This document shows, one piece after another, positions 9,799 to 19,032 of a DNA stretch of 64,000 nt. A program made the translations under genes and the position numbers. This stretch comes from Pseudomonadota bacterium (GTDB lineage Bacteria; Pseudomonadota; Alphaproteobacteria; Rhizobiales; Xanthobacteraceae). The first letter of the stretch is position 1, and every line of letters starts with the position of its first letter. The notes under the pieces were generated by a model. That model was not told the origin of the DNA. It did no database searches and worked only from the letters and a program-made list of their open reading frames with translations. The DNA lies in the NCBI GenBank assembly GCA_018240595.1, contig JAFEFL010000034.1:1-64000 (forward strand). The letters are read 5' to 3'.

Positions 9799-10386
9799 AT
9801 GCCGTTCGACGCCGCAGCCTATTACAGGGCCGAATTCGCCGAGCACCTCGCCGTGGCTAAAGCGAGCGAAGCGTCGCTGGCCCCGGCTTTCGCCAAGCTG
9901 CTCGCGGCCTGCGCGCAATCGATTCGCGGCGGCGGCAAGCTTCTGTTCTTCGGCAATGGCGGCAGCGCCGCCGACGCTCAACATCTCGCGGCGGAACTCA
10001 CGATTCGCTATCGGGCCAACCGAATCGCCATTGCCGCGATTGCCCTGACGACCGATACGTCCGCCATTACCGCCTGCGGCAACGACTTCGGCTTCGAGCG
10101 GATCTTCGCCAGGCAGATTGAGGCGCTCGCCCGTCCCGGCGATGTCGCCATCGGCATTTCGACGTCAGGAAAGAGTGCGAACGTGATTGCCGGCCTGGCG
10201 CAGGCCAGAAGCATGGGCCTGGTCACAGCTGCATTCGGCGGCCGGAACGGCGGCGCCATGGCCGCGACCGCCGATCACCTCATCGCGGTACCGTCGGACG
10301 TCACCGCCCGCATTCAGGAGATGCACATCGCCGTCGGACAGATGCTATGCGGTGCGCTGGAGAACGAGCTGGGTCTGGTCGGCTGA
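9799..10386 (+). CDS. gmhA: Sedoheptulose-7-phosphate isomerase (SIS domain)
   Basis: Isomerises sedoheptulose-7-phosphate to D-glycero-manno-heptose-7-phosphate, the first step to LPS heptose. The 195-residue protein has the SIS-domain phosphate loop FFGNGGSAADAQH near residues 52-64, GISTSGKSANV in the middle and a C-terminal IQEMHI helix typical of GmhA. AAGGAAG lies about ten bases upstream of ATG 9799. It is one of two GmhA-like genes in the window (the other at 16001). This copy has the more canonical motifs. Confidence 0.9.
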   Translation: MPFDAAAYYRAEFAEHLAVAKASEASLAPAFAKLLAACAQSIRGGGKLLFFGNGGSAADAQHLAAELTIRYRANRIAIAAIALTTDTSAITACGNDFGFERIFARQIEALARPGDVAIGISTSGKSANVIAGLAQARSMGLVTAAFGGRNGGAMAATADHLIAVPSDVTARIQEMHIAVGQMLCGALENELGLVG

Positions 10387-10542
10387 GACCCACGCGCCGC
10401 TGCCCGGTATATCAAATGACGCAGAAGCCGCCATTCGGCGTGCGCGCTTCAAACAGCAGATGCCGGTTTTGATTGTGGCGACCGATTAGTTCGTCTAACC
10501 TTATATTGCAACGTCGCTCGAGCAACGAGTTGAGTCGGTTGC

Positions 10543-12663
10543 ATGAAGGGGCGGATGGCGGTCGATATCAATGCCATCGTGTCGACGGGCAATAATGAGG
10601 CTGCGCCGGTCACGCAAAGCTTCAACGGCCTGCCCTATTACATCAACGCCCTGCTCAACCAGAATCCGGTTCACTATTGGAACTACGGTAGCTTCGGAAC
10701 CGCCGTCAACGTCACCTACAATTTTCCGAACTGGTATTACACCGCGGAAGGACCCGCTTACAGTTTTACGGCGAGCGAGCAGAACTACGGTCGTCAGGCG
10801 ATCGCGCTGTGGGCCGATGTCGCCAACGTCAATTTCGTCGAAGTGTCCGCCGCGGGAACCGCCGATATCGAAATCCGCAAGGTCTACCAATCGCCCGGCG
10901 TTGCCGGCGGCACTTTCTATCCGCACACGACCATCTCAGGCACCGAGTACGGCGGCAGCATCTATCTCGATCCGAGCTATTCGCCGGCCGCGCCGGGCAC
11001 CTACAATTTCCTGACCATCGTTCATGAACTCGGCCATGCGCTGGGCCTCAAGCATCCAGGCAATTACAATGCCGGAGGAGGCGGCACCGAAGGCCCGTAC
11101 CTGCCGTCGGGCGAAGACAATCACTCCTACACGGTGATGTCGTATTACGACAAATCGGGGCTGTCGGGCGTCAACGACCTGACTCCGATGCTCTACGATA
11201 TCGCCGCCATCCAATATGTTTACGGCGCCAGGCAATCGCACACCGGCGACGACACCTATACATTTGCGACGACGACGCAGCTTAAAACCATCTGGGATGC
11301 CGGCGGCAACGACACGTTCGACGCCTCGAATCAGACGACGACCTGCGACATCAACCTCAACCCGGGCGCCTTCAGTTCGATCGGCACCGGCGGCGCCGAA
11401 TTGAACAACATCGCGATCGCCTTCAACTGCTACATCGAGAATGCCAATGGCGGCACCAACGCCGACGTCATCATCGGCAGCCCCGTCAACAACGCGTTGT
11501 CGGGCGGCGACGGCAACGACTCGCTTTATGGCAATAATGGCGACGATGCCCTGTACGGCGGCAATGGCAACGACACGCTGGTCGGGGGCGAAGGCGGCGA
11601 CACCATGGTCGGCGGCGACGGCAACGATATCTATTATGTCGACAACCCGCTCGACGTCGTGCGCGATGCTGTCGGCGCGGGCTATGACATCATCCATGTG
11701 ACGTCGACGACGACCGGATTTGCCCTGGCGTCAGGCCAGCAGATCGAGGAACTGCGGCTCGACGGCCTGGGCGCCATCAACGCCGCCGGCAACGAGTTCA
11801 ACGATTTCATCGTCGGCAACATCTTCAACAACACGCTGAACGGTAACGGCGGCGATGACGCCTTGTTCGGAAACGCCGGCGACGACACGCTCAACGGCGG
11901 AACTGGCGGCGACACCATGGCTGGCGGCACCGGCGGCGACACCTATGTGGTCGACAATGCGGGCGATCTGGTCATCGAGAATGCCAATGAAGGCACCGAC
12001 TGGGTGATGGCGAGCATCAGCTATACCCTGCCCGCGAACGTCGAGAACCTCACGCTCACGGGCGCCGGCACCTTCTCCGGGACCGGCAACGCCGGCGACA
12101 ACAAGCTGTACGGCAACATCTACAACAACGTTCTGGACGGCCTGGGCGGCATCGACACGATGTCAGGCGGCGCCGGCGACGACGCTTATTTCGTCGACAA
12201 CGGCAACGATGTCTGCGTGGAGAGCGCCGGCAACGGCGGCGACACCGTGGTATCCACGGTGAGCTACATGCTGACCGCCGGCAGCGCGCTCGAGGCCTTG
12301 GTACTGCTCGACGTCGGCGGCGCCATTGCCGGCGCCGGAAACGAGTTCAATAACCTCATTCAGGGCAATTCCTCGGCCAACGTGCTGAGCGGCGGCCGCG
12401 GCGATGATGCCCTGTACGGCCGCGGCGGCGCCGACACCTTCGTCTTTGGCGACGGCTGCGGCGGCGACACCATTGGCGATTTCAGCCATGCCCAGGGCGA
12501 CCAGATCGACCTGCGGCAGATCTCCAATCTCGCCGATTTCAACCAGCTGACCATGGCCGACCACGGCAGCTATACGACGGTAAGCTGGGGAACCGCGGAC
12601 TCCGTTAGTCTGATCGGCATCCACCCCAATGAATTGGTCGCCAACGATTTCCTGATTAATTAA
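10543..12663 (+). CDS. Serralysin-like M10 metalloprotease with RTX repeats
   Basis: A 706-residue secreted zinc metalloprotease. The zinc-binding motif HELGHALGLKH spans residues 161-171 and the Met-turn SYTVMSYY surrounds Met199. From about residue 320 come several blocks of RTX calcium-binding nonapeptides of the GGxGxDxx type (around 320-350, 430-455 and 620-640), separated by beta-rich stretches. The C-terminus resembles the serralysin C-terminal domain. No N-terminal signal peptide is visible, consistent with type I secretion from a C-terminal signal. No ABC exporter, membrane fusion or TolC gene lies in the window, so export must be served from elsewhere. Start could be ATG 10543 or ATG 10555. 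Confidence 0.9.
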   Translation: MKGRMAVDINAIVSTGNNEAAPVTQSFNGLPYYINALLNQNPVHYWNYGSFGTAVNVTYNFPNWYYTAEGPAYSFTASEQNYGRQAIALWADVANVNFVEVSAAGTADIEIRKVYQSPGVAGGTFYPHTTISGTEYGGSIYLDPSYSPAAPGTYNFLTIVHELGHALGLKHPGNYNAGGGGTEGPYLPSGEDNHSYTVMSYYDKSGLSGVNDLTPMLYDIAAIQYVYGARQSHTGDDTYTFATTTQLKTIWDAGGNDTFDASNQTTTCDINLNPGAFSSIGTGGAELNNIAIAFNCYIENANGGTNADVIIGSPVNNALSGGDGNDSLYGNNGDDALYGGNGNDTLVGGEGGDTMVGGDGNDIYYVDNPLDVVRDAVGAGYDIIHVTSTTTGFALASGQQIEELRLDGLGAINAAGNEFNDFIVGNIFNNTLNGNGGDDALFGNAGDDTLNGGTGGDTMAGGTGGDTYVVDNAGDLVIENANEGTDWVMASISYTLPANVENLTLTGAGTFSGTGNAGDNKLYGNIYNNVLDGLGGIDTMSGGAGDDAYFVDNGNDVCVESAGNGGDTVVSTVSYMLTAGSALEALVLLDVGGAIAGAGNEFNNLIQGNSSANVLSGGRGDDALYGRGGADTFVFGDGCGGDTIGDFSHAQGDQIDLRQISNLADFNQLTMADHGSYTTVSWGTADSVSLIGIHPNELVANDFLIN

Positions 12664-12783
12664 CCCCCGGCTTGCCGTTAGTCGCCGCCCGCTGGCCGCC
12701 CATGGCGGGCCCTGGCCGACCGTCGGGTTGCATTCCAGCCCGGTTTGAGGGAAGGACTAGGGTACGGAGGCTCCTCAAGGGCG

Positions 12784-14748
12784 ATGTGCGGAATAGCAGG
12801 CTTTTTGGCCGCCCCGGGGGCGGCCCCGGCGGCCGAGCTCGAGCGGCGGGCTCAGGCCATGGGCGACGCCATGGCTCATCGCGGCCCCGACGACCACGGC
12901 GTCTGGAGCGATCCGGAAACCGGCACCGCGCTCTGCCACCGGCGGCTCGCCATCGTCGACCTGTCGCCGGCCGGCCACCAGCCGATGCATTCCGGCAGCG
13001 GCCGCTACGTCATTACCTACAACGGCGAGATCTACAACTTTCAGGATCTGCGGGCCGAACTCGAGGCCAAGGGGGTCACCTTCCGTGGCCACTCCGACAC
13101 CGAGGTAATGCTCGAGGCCTTCACCGCCTACGGCATCGAAGCCGCCGTCAAGCGGCTGATCGGCATGTTCGCCATCGGCCTGTGGGATCGGCAGACCCGC
13201 ACCCTGACGCTCATCCGCGACCGCCTCGGCATCAAACCGCTTTACTGGGCGAAATTCGGCAGCCTCTTCATGTTCGGCTCCGAGCTCAAGGCGATGCACG
13301 CCCTACCCGGCTGGCAGCCGCGCATCGATCGCCGCGCCGTCGCCTCCTATCTGCGGCACGACTATGTTCCGGCGCCGCACACGATCTTCGAAAACGTGTT
13401 CAAGCTCGAGCCCGGCTCGATCCTCACCTTGCCGGCCGGCGGCGAACCGACGGTGCAGCGCTTCTGGGATGCGCGCGAAGTCGCCCGAAACGGCATTGCC
13501 AATCCGATCGCGGGCAGCGACGCCGAACTGACCGACAAGCTCGAAGCACTGCTCAAGGACGCGGTGCAACGCCGCATGGTCGCCGACGTCCCGGTTGGCG
13601 CCTTCCTGTCCGGCGGCGTCGATTCATCGGCGGTGGTCGCGCTGATGCAGAGCGCCAATCCGGGCCGGGTCAAGACCTTCTCGATCGGCTTCGATATTCC
13701 CGAGTACAACGAAGCGCCGCACGCGGCGGCGGTGGCGCGCCATCTCAATACCGAGCATACGGAGCTGACGGTCACATCCGAAGAAGCGATGGACGTCATT
13801 CCACGGCTGCCGCACATGTTCGACGAGCCATTCGCCGATTCCTCGCAGATTCCGACCTTCCTGGTTTCGGCGCTGACGCGGCAGCACGTGACGGTGTCGC
13901 TGTCCGGCGACGGCGGCGACGAATTGTTTGCCGGGTACAATCGCTATCAACTGGCGCTGAAGATGTGGCGCGGACTTTCGCTGATGCCGGTACCGGCGCG
14001 CCGCGCCATGGCAGCCTCGATCAAGGCCGTGTCGCCCGATCGCTGGTCGCAGATGCTGTCGCCACTACCGGCGCAATTGCGACCCAAGGCGGTCGGCGAC
14101 AAGCTGCACAAGCTTGCCGATGTGCTGATCCAGCCCGACAACACTGCAATCTATCGCCGTCTGGTGACGCATTGGGAGCCGCCGTCGATCATGCCGGCCG
14201 CCGACGAATACGACACAGTCCTGTCCGACAGGTCGCTGTCGTCGGAAATGCCGGAATTTCTCGACCAGATGCAATTCCTCGATCTCGTCACCTATTTGCC
14301 GGATGACATCCTGACCAAAGTCGATCGCGCCAGCATGGCGGTGGCTTTGGAAGCGCGCGTGCCGCTGATCGACCATCGTGTGGTCGAACTGGCCTGGCGC
14401 CTGCCGCATCATGTCAAGGTCCGCAATGGGGTCAGCAAGTGGCTGCTTCGCCAGGTGCTCTATCGCCACGTTCCGAAGGAGCTGATCGAACGGCCGAAGA
14501 TGGGTTTCGGCATTCCGATCGGCGAATGGCTGCGCGGTCCGTTGCGCGACTGGGCCGAGGCACTGCTCGACGAGCGGCGGCTCATTGAAGCCGGCTTCCT
14601 CGATGCCGCGCGTGTCCGGCAGGTCTGGCAGGAGCATCTGAGCGGCCAGCGAAACTGGCAGTATCTCATCTGGAATGTGCTGATGCTGGAGGCCTGGTGG
14701 CAGCAATGGATGACAGCGCCGACGCCGCAGGCGGCCAACACCCATTAA
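12784..14748 (+). CDS. asnB: Asparagine synthase (glutamine-hydrolysing), polysaccharide-locus paralog
   Basis: Uses glutamine and ATP to amidate a carboxyl group. The 654-residue protein starts MCGIAGF, so Cys2 is the glutaminase nucleophile after Met removal; this fixes the start at ATG 12784 rather than the in-frame 12745. An N-terminal class II glutaminase domain (RGPDDHG, YNGEIYN) is followed by the ATP-pyrophosphatase loop SGGVDSS at 276-282 and SGDGGDELFAGYNRY. Eight bases separate it from the next glycosyltransferase. In polysaccharide loci such AsnB paralogs often amidate uronic acids; ordinary asparagine synthesis is equally possible. Confidence 0.88.
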   Translation: MCGIAGFLAAPGAAPAAELERRAQAMGDAMAHRGPDDHGVWSDPETGTALCHRRLAIVDLSPAGHQPMHSGSGRYVITYNGEIYNFQDLRAELEAKGVTFRGHSDTEVMLEAFTAYGIEAAVKRLIGMFAIGLWDRQTRTLTLIRDRLGIKPLYWAKFGSLFMFGSELKAMHALPGWQPRIDRRAVASYLRHDYVPAPHTIFENVFKLEPGSILTLPAGGEPTVQRFWDAREVARNGIANPIAGSDAELTDKLEALLKDAVQRRMVADVPVGAFLSGGVDSSAVVALMQSANPGRVKTFSIGFDIPEYNEAPHAAAVARHLNTEHTELTVTSEEAMDVIPRLPHMFDEPFADSSQIPTFLVSALTRQHVTVSLSGDGGDELFAGYNRYQLALKMWRGLSLMPVPARRAMAASIKAVSPDRWSQMLSPLPAQLRPKAVGDKLHKLADVLIQPDNTAIYRRLVTHWEPPSIMPAADEYDTVLSDRSLSSEMPEFLDQMQFLDLVTYLPDDILTKVDRASMAVALEARVPLIDHRVVELAWRLPHHVKVRNGVSKWLLRQVLYRHVPKELIERPKMGFGIPIGEWLRGPLRDWAEALLDERRLIEAGFLDAARVRQVWQEHLSGQRNWQYLIWNVLMLEAWWQQWMTAPTPQAANTH

Positions 14749-14755
14749 ACCGGCC

Positions 14756-15871
14756 ATGGCCCCTCGTCCGCCGCTGGTGCTGCATGTCATCCCGGGCCTT
14801 GGCACCGGCGGTGCCGAGCACATGCTGGCGACACTGGTCACCGCGCGGCGGCGCGAGCCCTACCGGCAGGTCGTCGTCAATCTGCTCAAAGGCGGTGCCA
14901 ATGCCGACCGCATCCGCGCCGCCGGCGTCGATTTGATCGAAATCGGCATGCGTCATCCGATCCTGCTACCGGCCGCCATTATCCGGCTGGCGGCCGTCAT
15001 CCGCCGCTTGCAGCCGGACGTCATTCAAAGCTGGCTCTACTACGGCGACTTGGCCGCCTTGCTGGCGCTTACCCTGTCAGGACGGCGCGCGGCAACGAGG
15101 CTTTATTGGGGCGTGCGCTGCTCCGATATGGACCTCAGCCGCTATCACTGGGTGTTGCGACAGACGATCGCGCTGTGCGCGCGCTGGTCCGCTGCGCCGG
15201 ACGCTGTGATCGCCAATTCGTTCGCCGGCCGCGACGTGCACCGCAAGCTCGGTTATCGGCCGCGTGTCTTCCCGGTAATCCCCAACGGCATCGACACCGC
15301 GCGGTTCAAGCCAGACGCCGAAGCGCGGCAGCGAATTCGAAATGAACTCGGCATCGCCAATAACCGGCCGCTGGTCATCCATGTCGCGCGCGTCGATCCG
15401 ATGAAGGACCATGACAGCCTCATCGCAGCCGCCCGCCAATTGCCAGAGGCGACGTTTCTGCTGGTCGGCTCGCGTACGGAGCAATTGACGACGCCCGACA
15501 ACGTGCGTGGGATCGGCGCCCGCACCGACATGCCGGCGCTCTACGCTGCGGCCGATATCGCCGTCTCATCCTCCGCCTTCGGCGAAGGCTTTTCCAATGC
15601 CATCGCCGAAGCAATGGCCAGCGGCGTGCCCGCCATTGCCACCGACGTCGGCGACGCCGCAGCGATCATCGGCGCCGCCGGTGTCCTCGTGCCGCCGCGC
15701 GACCGCGCCGCACTGCGTGCAGCCATCGCGGCCATGATCGCGGAGCCTGCTTCAGCAAGACAGGATCGCGGCCTGGCGGGGCGTCACCACATAGAGCGGC
15801 ACTTTTCTCTCGCCCGCGCCCTCGACAGCTTCGACGGCATGTTTGTTCATGGAACAGTGCCCCGCGAATAA
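14756..15871 (+). CDS. Glycosyltransferase family 4
   Basis: A 371-residue GT-B retaining glycosyltransferase that would add one sugar to a lipid-linked glycan at the inner face of the inner membrane. N-terminal motif HVIPGLGTGGAEHML (9-23), the linker VIPNGIDTARF, and the C-terminal donor site AFGEGFSNAIAEAMASGVPAIATD carrying the conserved EX7E are all present. It follows asnB by eight bases. A similar GT4 lies at 38133; both share SDM and DPMKDH segments, so they are probably paralogs. Donor and acceptor are unknown. Confidence 0.9.
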   Translation: MAPRPPLVLHVIPGLGTGGAEHMLATLVTARRREPYRQVVVNLLKGGANADRIRAAGVDLIEIGMRHPILLPAAIIRLAAVIRRLQPDVIQSWLYYGDLAALLALTLSGRRAATRLYWGVRCSDMDLSRYHWVLRQTIALCARWSAAPDAVIANSFAGRDVHRKLGYRPRVFPVIPNGIDTARFKPDAEARQRIRNELGIANNRPLVIHVARVDPMKDHDSLIAAARQLPEATFLLVGSRTEQLTTPDNVRGIGARTDMPALYAAADIAVSSSAFGEGFSNAIAEAMASGVPAIATDVGDAAAIIGAAGVLVPPRDRAALRAAIAAMIAEPASARQDRGLAGRHHIERHFSLARALDSFDGMFVHGTVPRE

Positions 15872-16000
15872 GTCGGCCGCGATGCTGCATTGCCGTTGAC
15901 TTTGTATCGATTATTGTAAGAAATGCTGCCGAAAACTCGCATTTTTACGTCTGCCACGCGCGCCCACAAACATCGACTGCTTCCGACAGAGGACCGAAGG

Positions 16001-16585
16001 ATGAGCCACGCCGCGACCTTTATGAAAGAGACCGCTCAGATCGCGCAGAGCTTGCCGATTGATACGATCGAAGCGCTCTGCGACGAACTGGTGAAGCTGC
16101 GTGAACGCGACGGCCGACTATTCTTCCTCGGTGTTGGAGGCAGCGCCGGCAATTGCGGCCACGCCGTCAACGATTTCCGCAAGCTGTGCGGCATCGAATC
16201 TTATGCGCCGACCGACAATGTGTCCGAGCTCACCGCGCGCACGAATGACGAAGGCTGGCAGACGGTGTTTTCGGAATGGCTCAAGGTCAGCCGCGCCAAG
16301 GACAAGGATGCGATCTTCATCTTCTCCGTCGGCGGAGGCAATCTGGAAAAGAACGTCAGCCCGAATCTCGTTTCCGCGATTCAGGAAGCCAAGAGCCGCG
16401 GCATGAAGGTGTTCGGCATCGTCGGCCGCGACGGCGGCTACACGAAAAAGGCCGGCGACGTCGTCGTCGTGATCCCGACTGTTGATGACTCGCGTGTCAC
16501 GCCGCACGCCGAAGCCTTCCAGGGCGTGGTGTGGCATTGCCTGGTCTCGCATCCGAAGCTGCAAGTGAAAGCGACCAAGTGGTAA
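16001..16585 (+). CDS. SIS-domain sugar-phosphate isomerase, GmhA-like
   Basis: A 194-residue SIS-domain protein with the phosphate loop GVGGSAGNCGHAVNDF near 45-60 and a second loop FSVGGGNLEKN. It is divergent from the canonical GmhA at 9799. It is translationally overlapped by gmhB, so it probably supplies an aldose-7- or 8-phosphate for the kinase/nucleotidyltransferase encoded at 31.6 kb. ATG 16001 has GAGG about eight bases upstream and is preferred over 15923. The AT-rich gap before it contains TTGACT at 15896-15901 with TAAGAA 15 bases on, a weak promoter candidate. Confidence 0.85.
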   Translation: MSHAATFMKETAQIAQSLPIDTIEALCDELVKLRERDGRLFFLGVGGSAGNCGHAVNDFRKLCGIESYAPTDNVSELTARTNDEGWQTVFSEWLKVSRAKDKDAIFIFSVGGGNLEKNVSPNLVSAIQEAKSRGMKVFGIVGRDGGYTKKAGDVVVVIPTVDDSRVTPHAEAFQGVVWHCLVSHPKLQVKATKW

Positions 16586-17145
16586 CCAGAGCCGTATTCC
16601 TCGACCGGGACGGCGTCATCAACGCGAATGTCGAGCGCGACGGCAAGCCCGTCGCACCGACCGCGATGAAGGACTTTCGTATCCTCCCCGGCGCGGAAGA
16701 AGCGGTCGCGGCGCTGAAGAGCGCCGGCTTCCTGATCGTCATCGTGACCAATCAACCGGACATCGGCACCGGCCGCACGCCGCTGGCGGAGCTCGAGGCG
16801 ATGCACGCCGAGGTTCGCCGCCGCATGCCGGTCGATGCCATCAAGGCTTGCTTCCACGTCGATGCCGACAATTGCATGTGCCGCAAGCCGAAGCCAGGCA
16901 TGATCACCACAGCGGCGGCCGAGCTCGATATTGATCTGGTTGACAGCTATCTTGTGGGCGACCGCTGGCGCGACGTCGAGGCCGGCCGCGCGGCCGGTTG
17001 CAAGACCTTCTTCGTCGATTACGGCCATATTCAGGACGGCCCGCTGCGTCCGGATTGGACCGTCCGCTCGTTGGCCGAGGCCGCGCGGATCATTCTCGAC
17101 AATGAGCGCAGCATGCAGCCGCACGCCGCTCGGCTTTCCCGATAA
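16579..17145 (+). CDS. gmhB: HAD-family heptose bisphosphate phosphatase
   Basis: Removes one phosphate from a heptose (or octose) bisphosphate between kinase and nucleotidyltransferase steps. The 188-residue HAD-IIIA protein has the catalytic FLDRDGVIN motif, VTNQPDIGTGR and the zinc loop with Cys/His residues in ACFHVDADNCMCRKPKPGM. Start is taken as GTG 16579, overlapping the isomerase stop by seven bases; earlier in-frame codons would lie deep in that gene. The coupling of isomerase and phosphatase is typical of heptose pathways. Confidence 0.88.
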   Translation: MVTRAVFLDRDGVINANVERDGKPVAPTAMKDFRILPGAEEAVAALKSAGFLIVIVTNQPDIGTGRTPLAELEAMHAEVRRRMPVDAIKACFHVDADNCMCRKPKPGMITTAAAELDIDLVDSYLVGDRWRDVEAGRAAGCKTFFVDYGHIQDGPLRPDWTVRSLAEAARIILDNERSMQPHAARLSR

Positions 17146-17179
17146 TTCTTCCCTTTCGACCGGTAGCGAAGCGACCGCC

Positions 17180-18064
17180 ATGCTTGAGCATCTGCACCGT
17201 GAATTCACCAATCCGGCCCGCGTCGTTATCCTCGGCGCGCGTGGTTTTGTCGGCGCCGCCACGGCGCGCTGGCTGACGGCGCGCGGCATCCCCGTTCTAG
17301 CCATCGGCCGCGACGAGATCGACCTCTTGGCGGGCGATGCCGCCTCAAGACTTGCGGCCTTGGTGCGTCCGGACGACGCTCTTCTGGTGATCGCCGCGCG
17401 CGCGCCGGTCAAGAACGCCGACATGCTCGTCGACAATATCCGGATCATGAACAATGTGCTCAAGGCACTGGCTCAGGTGACGCCAGCTCATCTGGTCTAT
17501 GTGAGCTCCGACGCGGTCTATCGTGACTCGGCCGAGCCTTTGAGTGAGACGTCCTGCGCCGAACCCGGCTCGATGCATGGGGCGATGCACCTAACTCGCG
17601 AAGTGATGCTGCAGTCCGGCACGACCGCCCCGCTCGCAATCGTGCGCCCCAGCCTGCTCTACGGGGCGGCCGACCCGCACAATGGCTATGGACCGAACCG
17701 CTTCCGCCGGCTGGCCGCCGCAGGCGACGACATCGTGCTGTTCGGCGACGGCGAGGAGCGCCGCGACCATGTCTTCATCGATGACGTAGCCGAATTGATC
17801 GGCCGCGTGCTCGGCCATCGCAGTCGCGGGATTCTCAATATCGCGACCGGCGAGGTCAGAAGCTTCCGCTGGATCGCCGAGTTCGCCGCCAGCATGGCGC
17901 CACGCCCGGTTGCCGTTCGTGGCAGTCCCCGCGTCGGGCCGATGCCGCATAACGGCTACCGGCCGTTCGACCCTGCCGCCACCAAGGCGGCGTTTCCGGA
18001 TTTCAGCTATACCCATCTCGAAGACGGGCTGAGGCGTGCCGCCGACCAGGATCGGGACGCCTAA
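17180..18064 (+). CDS. Atypical NAD-dependent epimerase/dehydratase family protein (HxxxH variant)
   Basis: A 294-residue extended-SDR protein with a Rossmann motif GARGFVGAA near residue 19, SSDAVY near 109-114 and a conserved DPHNGYGPNRFRR segment. The position of the catalytic YxxxK is occupied by H133-G-A-M-H137, so the usual Tyr and Lys are absent. The same substitution occurs in the paralog at 28481, which aligns from its MLEHL start. It may bind a sugar nucleotide but cannot use classical SDR proton transfer. ATG 17180 is chosen by alignment with the paralog; the longer in-frame extension overlaps gmhB. Confidence 0.83.
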   Translation: MLEHLHREFTNPARVVILGARGFVGAATARWLTARGIPVLAIGRDEIDLLAGDAASRLAALVRPDDALLVIAARAPVKNADMLVDNIRIMNNVLKALAQVTPAHLVYVSSDAVYRDSAEPLSETSCAEPGSMHGAMHLTREVMLQSGTTAPLAIVRPSLLYGAADPHNGYGPNRFRRLAAAGDDIVLFGDGEERRDHVFIDDVAELIGRVLGHRSRGILNIATGEVRSFRWIAEFAASMAPRPVAVRGSPRVGPMPHNGYRPFDPAATKAAFPDFSYTHLEDGLRRAADQDRDA

Positions 18065-18099
18065 GCCTAGACCAGCGCAGCCAGGCCAGCCGATATCCT

Positions 18100-18945
18100 G
18101 TGGACGTTTTCACCATCACGCTGATGCTATCGGCCGGCCTGCTCCACGCGAGCTGGCACAGCCTGGTAAAATCGGCCAATGACGGCCTCGCCAATATGGC
18201 CGGCATGGGTGCGGTGGCCGCGATCCCGGCGTTGCTATGGCTGATGGCGACGCGGCCCCTGCCCTCCGCCGCCGTATGGGCTGTGCTCGCAGCATCCGTT
18301 TGCCTTCACGTTGGCTACAAGGTCTGCCTGGCTAGGGCCTACATGCGCGCCGATCTCGGCGAGGCCTTTCCAATGGCGCGCGGCACGGTGCCGTTGTTCG
18401 CCACCGCGATTGCCTTCGTCGGGCTCGGCCAAGTGCCGACCGCGCCTCAACGCGGCGCCATCCTGCTCATCTGCGTCAGCTTGCTGCTGTTGGCTTATGA
18501 GCGGCTGCGCGGCGGCTTCAGCATCGCACTGTTCGGCGCGATTGCCGGTGCCGGTCTGGCGGTCGCGTTCTATTCGGTCCTCGACTCCTACGGCACGCAC
18601 CTGTCCGGCAACTGGATCGATTTCACTGCGTGGCTAATCGTGCTCGACACGTCGGCATTTCTGCTGGTCGCCCGGGCGATGCGCGGCCCGCAATTGTGGA
18701 GCACGATGGCGACGATCAGCCGGCGTATCGCAACTTCAGGGGCTCTCGGCTTGCTGTCGTTCGGCGTATTCATGTGGGCCCTGAGCCGCAATCCGGTCGG
18801 CCCGGTATCGGCCCTGCGCGAGACCAGCGTCCTGTTCTCGATCCTGATCGGGGTCGTCTTCCACCGCGAAAGACTTTCCGGACGGCGCATCGTGGCAGCG
18901 GTACTGATCATCGGCGGCGTTGCCATCCTGGCGGCCTCGGAATAG
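18100..18945 (+). CDS. EamA/DMT-family membrane transporter
   Basis: A 281-residue integral membrane protein with about ten hydrophobic segments arranged as two repeats, typical of drug/metabolite transporters (EamA). Features include LLHASWHSLVK at the N-terminus and a C-terminal SALRETSVLFSILIGVVFHRE stretch typical of the second EamA repeat. It starts at GTG 18100, 35 bases after the SDR gene, so it probably ends this plus-strand operon. In LPS loci such small transporters sometimes move lipid-linked aminosugars; here the cargo is unknown. Confidence 0.85.
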   Translation: MDVFTITLMLSAGLLHASWHSLVKSANDGLANMAGMGAVAAIPALLWLMATRPLPSAAVWAVLAASVCLHVGYKVCLARAYMRADLGEAFPMARGTVPLFATAIAFVGLGQVPTAPQRGAILLICVSLLLLAYERLRGGFSIALFGAIAGAGLAVAFYSVLDSYGTHLSGNWIDFTAWLIVLDTSAFLLVARAMRGPQLWSTMATISRRIATSGALGLLSFGVFMWALSRNPVGPVSALRETSVLFSILIGVVFHRERLSGRRIVAAVLIIGGVAILAASE

Positions 18946-19032
18946 CGGCGCGACACGCCGTTGCAACGGTGCGCCGAGGTGTGGTTACTTCCACCAAGAA
19001 CGAATTCGCAGTCAACGGGCAGGCCGACAACG

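Noticed and set aside
11460..12440. Possible DNA repeat array (many GGCGGCGACGGCAACGAC-like units)
   Set aside because: These encode the RTX calcium-binding nonapeptides of the protease; the repetition is protein-driven, and there are no CRISPR-like equal spacers.
12696..12708. Hairpin CCGCC-CAT-GGCGG after the protease gene
   Set aside because: Short stem and no following U-tract, so not supported as a terminator.
12672..14306. 544-codon plus-strand open frame overlapping asnB
   Set aside because: Second frame of the asnB gene; very high Arg/Ala/Gly content and no motifs.
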